The notes under the pieces were generated by a model. It was given only the letters and a program-made list of their open reading frames with translations. It was not told the origin of the DNA and made no database searches. Below, piece after piece: positions 1 through 6,695 of a stretch of 64,000 bases of DNA (its first letter is position 1; each line of letters begins with the position of its first letter). Origin of the DNA: Flavobacteriaceae bacterium (GTDB taxonomy: Bacteria; Bacteroidota; Bacteroidia; Flavobacteriales; Flavobacteriaceae); NCBI GenBank assembly GCA_021647405.1, contig JAKIUU010000007.1, forward strand, positions 1-64,000, written 5' to 3'. A program made the translations under genes and the position numbers.

Positions 1-867
1 TTGATTTTAGCTGCTATTGGGTTGATAGAATCTTTAATGACCTTAAATTTAATTGATGAATTGACAGATTCTAGAGGAAATTCTAATAGAGAGTGTTTAG
101 CACAAGGTGGTGCTAATATTGTTACTGGCCTTTTTGGTGGTATGGGTGGTTGTGCTATGATTGGGCAATCATTAATTAACATTAAAGGAGGCGGTAGAGG
201 TAGACTTTCAGGTATTGTTGCAGCACTTACTTTATTAGCTTTTATATTATTTGCATCTAGTTTGATTGAGCAAGTGCCTATTGCGGCATTAGTAGGTGTA
301 ATGTTTATGGTGGTTATTGGAACTTTTGCTTGGTCTAGCTTTAGAATTTTAAATAAAATTCCGGTAAGTGATGTTATTGTATTGATAGCAGTTTCTGCAT
401 TAACGGTAATTTTTGATTTGGCAATTGCTGTTATTGCAGGTGTAATTATTAGTGCCTTAGTATTCTCATGGGAAAATGCAAAACGTATTAGAGCTCGTAA
501 ACGAACTAAAGAAGACGGAACAAAAGTATATGAAATTTGGGGCCCTTTATTTTTTGGAAGTATACAAGCATTTAATGATAAGTTTGATGTCAAAAATGAT
601 CCTGATAAAGTTGAAGTTGATTTTATTGAAGCAAGAGTAAGTGATCATTCTGCTATAGAAGCCATTTTTAATTTGGTGAATAAATATGAAGATGCTGGTA
701 AAACAATCAAATTAAAGCATTTAAGTAAAGACTGTAAAATACTATTATATAAAGCAAGTGATCATTTTCATCAAGTCATTGAAGAAGATATTGATGACCC
801 TCGTTATCATTTAGCAGAAAATCCAGAAAAATTTACCAAAGGTATAGGAGAGTATAAAGGGGTGTAA
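1..867 (+). CDS. SulP family inorganic anion permease, C-terminal part (5' end outside window)
   Basis: This is a membrane transporter for sulfate, bicarbonate or a similar anion. The visible 288 residues begin inside the permease domain. Residues about 1-155 hold several hydrophobic segments, including a Gly-rich stretch (GGMGGCAMIGQSLINIKGGG, residues about 46-65) typical of SulP proteins. After a basic linker (KRIRARKRTK) comes a STAS domain at about residues 175-265. The reading frame is open to the window edge, so the true start is upstream and the TTG at position 1 should not be taken as the start. It converges on the SbtA-MscS fusion gene with a gap of about 45 bp. In many marine Bacteroidota SulP genes sit with carbonic anhydrase and bicarbonate permeases. 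The SbtA piece next door fits that context and suggests bicarbonate as substrate, which is an inference. Confidence 0.9.
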   Translation: MILAAIGLIESLMTLNLIDELTDSRGNSNRECLAQGGANIVTGLFGGMGGCAMIGQSLINIKGGGRGRLSGIVAALTLLAFILFASSLIEQVPIAALVGVMFMVVIGTFAWSSFRILNKIPVSDVIVLIAVSALTVIFDLAIAVIAGVIISALVFSWENAKRIRARKRTKEDGTKVYEIWGPLFFGSIQAFNDKFDVKNDPDKVEVDFIEARVSDHSAIEAIFNLVNKYEDAGKTIKLKHLSKDCKILLYKASDHFHQVIEEDIDDPRYHLAENPEKFTKGIGEYKGV

Positions 868-912
868 ATATAAATTATTGGTAATGAAATGTAAACAAGG
901 CAATTGCTAAAA

Positions 913-1659
913 TTATTCGCCAATGTTACCCAATTCAACACCTTCTGAGTAGGCCACTTGTATGTTGTTTTCACTGAAAGCCTTTTTAATATTTTCATAA
1001 CATGCAAAAGTAACCTCCCAATAATCATCTGGTTTTACATAAGGTCTAACAGCAATTTGAACTGAATGACTATCATAACCTTCAATACCAATTTCAGGCT
1101 TAGGGCTTTCTAAAATATTTGGTATCACAGAAATAGCATTTTCAATAATTTGTTTTACTCTCGGAAAACTTTCAGAATACGGCATTGTAATATCAATTTC
1201 TAAACGTAACACACCTTGGTTAGAGTGGTTTGTAATTACATTACTGGTCATTAATGAATTAGGAATAATAAGTGTTTTGTTTCCTGGTGTAACAACAATT
1301 GTGTTAAAAATACCAATCTCTGTAACTTTACCAAATTTTTCATTTACTTCAATCCAATCATTTACATGGTAAGGTTTTATAGATAAAACTAATATGCCTG
1401 ATGCTAAATTACCTAAACTACCTTGTAATGAAAGACCAATTGCAACAACCCTACGAATTAACATATTTTCAAATCCAGTATTTCTCATTTCTATTCCTCC
1501 ATGAAGTCCAATAGCTGCAAGAAGATATATTGGTAAAAATTCAGAAATTGCTTCAGGTATTTTTAAATCAGATTTTATTCGAGCTGTAATAATTCCAAAC
1601 AAAAAGAACAGAATTATTGGAGTTAAAAGATTCGACTGAATTAATTGTAATATTTCCAT
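913..1659 (-). CDS. In-frame chimera: SbtA-type permease N-terminus fused to MscS channel C-terminus
   Basis: Residues 1-67 read like the start of a sodium-dependent bicarbonate permease of the SbtA/DUF897 family. They contain the two first membrane segments and the run IPEAIS...IGLHGGIEMRN, which closely follows cyanobacterial SbtA. From about residue 71 the protein switches to an MscS mechanosensitive channel. It has the pore-helix motif AIGLSLQGSLGNLASG, then the beta domain (NDWIEV, GKVTEIGIFNT, NKTLIIPNS) and the alpha/beta C-terminal domain to the end. At 248 residues it is too short for SbtA (about 330-370). It also lacks MscS TM1, TM2 and the first half of TM3. The switch lies at about positions 1445-1460. 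The likeliest origin is a deletion that joined two neighbouring minus-strand genes in frame. It may be a pseudogene or a working small channel, and the sequence alone does not decide. Confidence 0.8.
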   Translation of the reverse strand: MEILQLIQSNLLTPIILFFLFGIITARIKSDLKIPEAISEFLPIYLLAAIGLHGGIEMRNTGFENMLIRRVVAIGLSLQGSLGNLASGILVLSIKPYHVNDWIEVNEKFGKVTEIGIFNTIVVTPGNKTLIIPNSLMTSNVITNHSNQGVLRLEIDITMPYSESFPRVKQIIENAISVIPNILESPKPEIGIEGYDSHSVQIAVRPYVKPDDYWEVTFACYENIKKAFSENNIQVAYSEGVELGNIGE

Positions 1660-1668
1660 ATTAGTATC

Positions 1669-3885
1669 TCAAAAAAATTTTTGCTGAAATAAAAACCAAG
1701 GTATTATTAAAAATACTGATTTTAAAAGATATGGTTTTAATTTAGGGTCAAAAGATAGCGGTTTTAAAACAATTGATTTATGAGTCCAACTGTCATCAGT
1801 AGTGATTTTTTTACTGTGATAAAGTTTTATTGTGTAGCCTGCTCCAAAATCAGAATCTTGGATGTCGTAATGTTTAGCCAGAACAATCTTACCTTCTCTA
1901 CTACCAACAGGGCTTTCTTTAAATAAACACCAAGAACCATTTTTAATTTTCTTGTTCATAGATTCACCGATTATTTGGCAAACAAAATAGCCTTCTTTAA
2001 CCGATACATTCATTGGTAATTCAACCCAATCGAAATCTTCATTCGCAATTTGCAATTCGCTAAACTCTCCTGCTGCTGCATAAATATCAACTAAAGGGAC
2101 TGAATTTACATAGGGTTTAGCCACTTCAAAAGGTAAAATCTTTAATTGACTCTCTTGTTTATAAAGAGTGATATACTTTTCAAAATATTCTCGTAAATCT
2201 TTATCACAGACATAAATAAAGGTGCCTCTAATCCCACGATACATCATGGTTTTATAAATCTTAATTATATATTCTAATAACTCGTTCCCATTATCCAAGG
2301 CTTGTTTTCCTTTTGTATCATGGTATTTACTTTTTATCACTTTAATTTTTTTAGCATACTTATCATATGTAATTTCTTCACCAAAAATAACTGCCGCATA
2401 ATTTAAATCATATCCTTGAACAGTATGAATACAGCCCATTTCAGTGACTTCCGTTGTAGAATTAATCCAATCAATACTTTCCCTATTCCAAAACATGGCC
2501 ACTCCATCAATAACAGCATCTGGTTCATCAGCATTTGTTTTTGAAACCCATGGCCAAGAATATCCAGACATTGATCTACAAAGACCAAATTCATTTTCCT
2601 TTTCTTGCAAACGCTCCATCATAAAGGCCATGTTATCAAACATTGCTAATTCGTATTTTGGGTTATTAAACGGAACGGAATATTGATCTAATTTTTCGTT
2701 TAATAAATCATTTACAAAGGCCATGTAATCGTTTTCTCCTTTGGAACGCATTTGTGATATAAGTTGAATCTGTGTTGTGTCACCTTTGCCTTTAATCTCA
2801 TCAAAATCCTCTTTTCGTATATCTGCAGGTTTAATAGATTGTTCAGCATCATAAAAGAACAATTGAAATTTACTAGATTTAATAATCCAATCTAATTGTG
2901 TTCCATTCTTTTTTGCTGATTGTACATTTTCACCCTTAATTTTTTCAGTATGAAATAATCCTAGTTTCTTATTAACATTATCGAATGCTCCGTACCCCAT
3001 TATGGATTTTCTGCGGGTTAAGCGATGGGCTTCGTCTACAATTAAAAAATCATACTTCTTTTTTACAACATCGGTAGGTCCGATGACCATATTGCTTGAC
3101 AGGCCATGAACACTCTTGAATACCTTCTTTAAAGTACTTCGTAAAGAAGTCATTGGTACAACAAGTCCAATGTTAAGTTTGTCAGGGTATTTTTGTTTAA
3201 AAGAATCTAATTCCAAGAGAAGAGCTTCGTCCTCAATATCTAAATCGTGAAGTTCATATTGAGTCAAAGTAGTCAATAATTTGATTAAATAGATGGCTAA
3301 AATTGTTTTTCCAGTTCCTGCACTTCCACTCACAAAAATCTTTTTTATTTTACCACTTGAATAACTTTTGAATATTTCCAATATGGAATTATATTGATCT
3401 GGTGATAATGATTTATATGGAGAATATTTAAATACATCAGAGTTTTCTAGCTCCAATAAATCTTTCATTTTAATATTATCGAAAGAGAGTTTACTCCAAA
3501 CCTCTTTAAATACCTTAAAATATTCATTTTTCTGATAGTAATTATGACTTGAAACACCACCATTTCCATTGAGTAGTTTAAAATCACCAGCAGCTGTCAT
3601 GTATTGAATGAGGTTGGATTCAATATCTAAAGCGGCTGATTTATTAAAGGACTCGTCTGAGATTATATAAACCCATTTCAAATTCTTCTTTTCTGGATGC
3701 TTCAAATGATTATTCATTCTATTTATAGCATTCGTTGATTCACCAACATAAGCCATCATAGTTTCGGTATTGTATAAAATGTAAACAACCGGATACGAGT
3801 TACAAGCAAAAGCATCATTGCTAACTAACCCAATATCAAGTTTATTAAAAGGGTAACTTTTTACATTTACAGAATTGCTATACAT
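1669..3885 (-). CDS. GIY-YIG nuclease - DUF2075 helicase - LexA-like (S24) peptidase fusion
   Basis: A 738-residue protein with three parts. Residues about 31-95 form a GIY-YIG nuclease fold: VVYILY, YVGES, Arg56 and the candidate catalytic Glu89 in DIESNLI. Residues about 160-600 are a DUF2075-type superfamily 1 ATPase/helicase with Walker A GSAGTGKT (187-194), DEAH (284-287), SQMRSKG, the HTVQGYDLNY motif and YRGIRGTFIYV. Residues about 601-715 are a LexA/UmuD-like S24 peptidase with candidate Ser642 (GESM) and Lys687 (YTIKLYH). An Ala605-Gly606 pair in YAAAGEF lies 37 residues before Ser642, close to the LexA and UmuD self-cleavage geometry. The start abuts the MazG-like gene upstream with no gap, so the two are co-transcribed. 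The last 17 residues are hydrophobic and do not look like the end of an S24 domain, so the C-terminus may be altered. The domain calls are firm; a role in phage defence or DNA-damage response is inferred. Confidence 0.85.
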   Translation of the reverse strand: MYSNSVNVKSYPFNKLDIGLVSNDAFACNSYPVVYILYNTETMMAYVGESTNAINRMNNHLKHPEKKNLKWVYIISDESFNKSAALDIESNLIQYMTAAGDFKLLNGNGGVSSHNYYQKNEYFKVFKEVWSKLSFDNIKMKDLLELENSDVFKYSPYKSLSPDQYNSILEIFKSYSSGKIKKIFVSGSAGTGKTILAIYLIKLLTTLTQYELHDLDIEDEALLLELDSFKQKYPDKLNIGLVVPMTSLRSTLKKVFKSVHGLSSNMVIGPTDVVKKKYDFLIVDEAHRLTRRKSIMGYGAFDNVNKKLGLFHTEKIKGENVQSAKKNGTQLDWIIKSSKFQLFFYDAEQSIKPADIRKEDFDEIKGKGDTTQIQLISQMRSKGENDYMAFVNDLLNEKLDQYSVPFNNPKYELAMFDNMAFMMERLQEKENEFGLCRSMSGYSWPWVSKTNADEPDAVIDGVAMFWNRESIDWINSTTEVTEMGCIHTVQGYDLNYAAVIFGEEITYDKYAKKIKVIKSKYHDTKGKQALDNGNELLEYIIKIYKTMMYRGIRGTFIYVCDKDLREYFEKYITLYKQESQLKILPFEVAKPYVNSVPLVDIYAAAGEFSELQIANEDFDWVELPMNVSVKEGYFVCQIIGESMNKKIKNGSWCLFKESPVGSREGKIVLAKHYDIQDSDFGAGYTIKLYHSKKITTDDSWTHKSIVLKPLSFDPKLKPYLLKSVFLIIPWFLFQQKFF

Positions 3886-4215
3886 TTATAATTTATTATA
3901 TTTTTCAGCTGTCCCTTTTGCTTTTTCTATAGGGTATTTTATTCCATTTTTCTTGATTTTATCAAGTACTATTTCTTTTATATCGAAGTCATATTTTTCA
4001 GCAAGAAGAAATGCATACGCAAAAACGTCTGCTAATTCTTCTCGTACTTTTTCGGTTTTGGCTTCTTCTGCTTTTTTCCATAAGAATTCTTCAAGTAATT
4101 CACTTGATTCAATGTTGATAGCTAAAGCCAAGTCTTTAGGGTTGTGAAATTGTTCCCAATCACGTTCATTTCTGAATTTGATTAATTCGTCTGTGATTTG
4201 TTTGATATCATTCAT
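3886..4215 (-). CDS. MazG-like nucleotide pyrophosphohydrolase
   Basis: This 109-residue all-alpha NTP pyrophosphatase would hydrolyse (d)NTPs to monophosphate and pyrophosphate in the cytoplasm. The family metal-binding pattern is visible: ESSELLEEF (about residues 35-43), followed by REELADVFAYAFLLAEKY with the second acidic pair. Its length is normal for the small single-domain members related to dCTPase and MazG, rather than for two-domain MazG. The gene starts 3 bp after the AbiEii stop and ends directly at the helicase start, so it belongs to the same operon. In that setting it could alter nucleotide pools during infection or damage, or act as a house-cleaning enzyme, but the substrate cannot be read from the sequence. 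Confidence 0.88.
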   Translation of the reverse strand: MNDIKQITDELIKFRNERDWEQFHNPKDLALAINIESSELLEEFLWKKAEEAKTEKVREELADVFAYAFLLAEKYDFDIKEIVLDKIKKNGIKYPIEKAKGTAEKYNKL

Positions 4216-4218
4216 GAT

Positions 4219-5010
4219 TTATAGTTTTTCTATCAATTCGTTTTTCAGCCACTCAAAAGCAGCTTCTTGATTGTATGTTATTTCTGGTCGCAACAAGGCT
4301 TCCATATCTCCTGTAAAATCAGGATCAACTTCTTTCTCTTCAATATTCATTAGAAACTTCTTTTTGTTTGGTGGTTTGTTTCCTGTTGCAAATGTGGTGT
4401 ACTCTTTAAAACAGTGGATAATTTCATCAATATTCAATTCTATATTTAATCTAGAATAATCTAAATCAAATAAATCGCGCCCTTTACTTCTTTGGTATAA
4501 AGCCCTCAGCTTTGTTCCTAAAAGTTCACTGATATTGTAGGTTTTTATGTATGCTTTCCCTGTAAACCATTCACTTTTAACTTCAAAAGGAAAGTCAACC
4601 CAATTCAATACATTAAAATGCTCTTTACAATTAATTTCTAGTTTTAGGCGTAATCGAATTTCTTCGTATTCAGATGTAAAACGGTACAATGCTTTTGCTC
4701 CATGACCTTTTACTTGTGTTTTTCTTGGTTCTTCAAAAAAAGTAATCACCTCTTTGAGCCGTTCCATTATTGGCTTAATTGGTCCAGATTTAATTTGAAC
4801 TAAATCAATATCTTCTGAATACCTTGGTGCAGGATTTAGATACAATTTATGTAAGGCTGTACCTCCCCTAAAGGCTAAATTTTCTCTCAGAAAATCGTCT
4901 GAAAATATTTCTACTAAAGCACGACTAATTACCAAATCTTGTTCAACTTGGTAAAATGGTTTCCAAGGAGCATGGTCTTGCCATTTTGCTATGTGTGGTT
5001 TAGGAATCAT
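4219..5010 (-). CDS. AbiEii/AbiGii family nucleotidyltransferase toxin
   Basis: The toxin half of an AbiE type IV toxin-antitoxin system: a nucleotidyltransferase-like protein of 263 residues. The polymerase-beta-type signature is present near the N-terminus as FRGGTALHKLYL followed by RYSEDIDLVQ with two acidic residues. The second family motif, with conserved Lys and Asp, is seen as LGTKLRALYQRSKGRDLFDL at about residues 165-184. Characterised AbiEii proteins act as nucleotidyltransferases whose activity stops growth, and in lactococci the pair gives abortive phage infection. The start overlaps the antitoxin gene by 4 bp, the normal translationally coupled AbiEi-AbiEii order. All motifs look intact, so the toxin is probably active. 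Confidence 0.92.
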   Translation of the reverse strand: MIPKPHIAKWQDHAPWKPFYQVEQDLVISRALVEIFSDDFLRENLAFRGGTALHKLYLNPAPRYSEDIDLVQIKSGPIKPIMERLKEVITFFEEPRKTQVKGHGAKALYRFTSEYEEIRLRLKLEINCKEHFNVLNWVDFPFEVKSEWFTGKAYIKTYNISELLGTKLRALYQRSKGRDLFDLDYSRLNIELNIDEIIHCFKEYTTFATGNKPPNKKKFLMNIEEKEVDPDFTGDMEALLRPEITYNQEAAFEWLKNELIEKL

Positions 5011-5798
5011 AAATCACTTTCCAGTTTAATGTTTATAGCCACTTTCCAAAAATTATCAACAGCACCAGGCTTTTGTCTCGTTTTGGGACTAAGCAATACA
5101 GGGAAGAATTTCGATTTTTTTAGATGTATTTTTATTTGGTTACTTAAATTTTCATCAGCACCAACTTCTTCGAGCAAAAAACCGAAGCGTTGTAAAGTGC
5201 TTTTATGCGGATACCAAGTCAATAATACTGCAATATCGTTTTGGTTTATTTCTTCTGATAGTTCTTCTAAAATGGCTAGCATTCTGTTCAATCCACCTAA
5301 TTTGGTTTGGTGATGAATTAAATCTACAGCGGTAAGGGCAGGGCTTGAAATTTTAAAAACTCCAGCATCTGATTTTCTATCCAAAAGATTTCTATGTGAC
5401 CATTTTGAGGTTGTAAAAAACCGAATGTCAAAAGTATTTTTCTTTATATCATTCAACTTTGGCTTTTCAGTCATTAAATAATCTCGCTGAGTTTGTTGGT
5501 GGCTTGCTCCATGAAATTTAGCTGCCGAATAAAACCCTAAATAATAGTTCCGATTGAGGTATTTAAAAAGTTTTTCAATGTAAAGCTGAATAGGGAGTTG
5601 CCCTTGTTTACCATACCTTGGTGGGATTATCAAGTAAAATCCTTTTCTTAGACTAACAATTTCTTTTTTCTCAATTAATCGGGCAAGTTCAAATTTTAGT
5701 GATGTGCCTTCTCCATCAGTGTGCTGAGTAATTTCTTCAAGAGAGAAGGAATAATTCTCAATGGATAATAAATGTTTGATATACTCTTTAGCGTTCAC
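5007..5798 (-). CDS. AbiEi family antitoxin / transcriptional regulator
   Basis: The antitoxin of the AbiE pair, 263 residues. Residues about 1-60 form the expected winged helix (SLEEITQHTD...ARLIEKKEIVSLRKGFYLI), and the rest matches the AbiEi C-terminal domain (YYLGFYSAAKFHGASHQQTQ, then FKISSPALTAVDLIHH). AbiEi proteins repress their own operon through the winged helix and counteract AbiEii through the C-terminal domain. This is the first gene of the four-gene operon. The start is GTG at 5798. A TACTTTTG box lies about 20 bp upstream on the minus strand and may be the -7 element of the operon promoter. If AbiEi autorepresses, it would control the pyrophosphohydrolase and helicase genes as well. 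Confidence 0.9.
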   Translation of the reverse strand: MNAKEYIKHLLSIENYSFSLEEITQHTDGEGTSLKFELARLIEKKEIVSLRKGFYLIIPPRYGKQGQLPIQLYIEKLFKYLNRNYYLGFYSAAKFHGASHQQTQRDYLMTEKPKLNDIKKNTFDIRFFTTSKWSHRNLLDRKSDAGVFKISSPALTAVDLIHHQTKLGGLNRMLAILEELSEEINQNDIAVLLTWYPHKSTLQRFGFLLEEVGADENLSNQIKIHLKKSKFFPVLLSPKTRQKPGAVDNFWKVAINIKLESDL

Positions 5799-5814
5799 TT
5801 TAGTAAAGTTTTGA

Positions 5815-5822
5815 CAAAAGTA
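5815..5822 (-). promoter_or_regulatory. Candidate -7 element of the AbiE operon
   Basis: Read on the minus strand this is TACTTTTG, which fits the Bacteroidota TAnnTTTG box. It is placed about 17 bp before the GTG start of the AbiEi gene. No clear TTG at the usual -33 spacing is visible, so the call is tentative. Confidence 0.4.
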
Positions 5823-6046
5823 GCAAAATAAACTACTTATCTCGAATTATTACTATCATTTCTTTGCGCTTTGTAAAATATGCGGGGGCTTTTTTCGTAT
5901 AAAACACAATGTTAAGATATGATATCGTTTTAATGAATTATATCGCACACTACTTGTCAGCCTTAGGCGTGGAGCGAATTTAAACTTTTTACAGTTTAAC
6001 AGCAATACTTTTGTAATGTATATATAATGAAGTTGTTATAGGCTGT

Positions 6047-6185
6047 TTTTGCGAGGAACAGCGTGACGTGGCAATCTCTCAAAAGAGTGTGGCAAACCTT
6101 CATGAGATAACCACACCCACGCAAAAGCGTGGCCTCGTTATGACGTTATTTTTTAACGCGCTGCTTCGTTAAGACATTCCTTTTA
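6047..6185. repeat. Dispersed intergenic repeat, copy 1 (GCGAGGAAC / hairpin / CTCGTT modules)
   Basis: The stretch starts with TTTTTGCGAGGAACAGCGTG and continues with a perfect hairpin CCACGC-AAAA-GCGTGG at 6117-6132, then GCCTCGTTATGACG. The same module order recurs around 25763-26001, 31487-31745, 31980-32035, 34018-34085 and 34336-34455. All copies lie between genes. Confidence 0.7.
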
Positions 6186-6215
6186 ACGTCTTTGCAAAAA
6201 AGAGCCTATTAATAC

Positions 6216-6692
6216 TCAATACTCAGTCTTATTCTCTAAACCTTCCCATTTCTTAAAGGGCTCTAAAGCAATTTCTCTAGCACACTGTTCAAAGGGAATA
6301 CTGCGTTTGTCATAATCTAAAGCAATTTCTTTATAGATAAAGTCATCGTCAAAACCAATTTTAGCGGCATCGGCTTTAGTACTGCCATAAAATACTTTAT
6401 CGGGTCTGGCCCAATAAATAGCCCCCAAACACATGGGGCAGGGCTCACAAGAAGTGTAAATAGTGCATCCTGTTAACTGAAATGTTTTTAGGTTTTTACA
6501 AGCATCGCGTATGGCATTTACCTCGGCATGCGCAGTTGGGTCGTTTGTAGAGGTTACTTTATTATTTCCTGTTCCTATTATCTTACCATCTTTGACTATG
6601 ACGCAACCAAAAGGACCCCCTTCGTTGTTGTCCATACCCTTTAAGGCTGCCTTTACGGCAGCCTTAATAAATTTTTTATGTGTGTTTTCCAT
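6216..6692 (-). CDS. guaD: Guanine deaminase (CDA-fold nucleoside deaminase)
   Basis: A zinc-dependent deaminase of 158 residues, converting guanine to xanthine in purine salvage. The zinc and catalytic residues are visible as HAE (55-57) and PCPMC (84-88, Cys85 and Cys88), and the N-terminal segment EGGPFGCVIV is typical. Length and the C-terminal extension fit the small Bacillus-type GuaD better than tRNA adenosine deaminase TadA, which lacks this tail. The gene begins 3 bp after the fumC stop on the same strand, so the two are co-transcribed. A different purine or pterin substrate is possible. Confidence 0.85.
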   Translation of the reverse strand: MENTHKKFIKAAVKAALKGMDNNEGGPFGCVIVKDGKIIGTGNNKVTSTNDPTAHAEVNAIRDACKNLKTFQLTGCTIYTSCEPCPMCLGAIYWARPDKVFYGSTKADAAKIGFDDDFIYKEIALDYDKRSIPFEQCAREIALEPFKKWEGLENKTEY

Positions 6693-6695
6693 ATA

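Larger units (their letters stand above)
5799..6215. other. Gene-free region with cassette-like palindromic sequence and a dispersed repeat
   Basis: No credible gene is seen in these 417 bp. The half nearest the AbiE operon (about 5905-6045) runs from ACAATGTTAAG to GTTGTTATAGGC and contains GTCAGCCTTAGGCG. That layout recalls the paired core sites of integron-type attC elements, although the core sites do not match the GTTRRRY consensus. The other half (about 6047-6185) is a copy of the dispersed intergenic repeat listed separately. The region separates the defence-like operon from housekeeping genes and could mark an island boundary. Confidence 0.35.
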
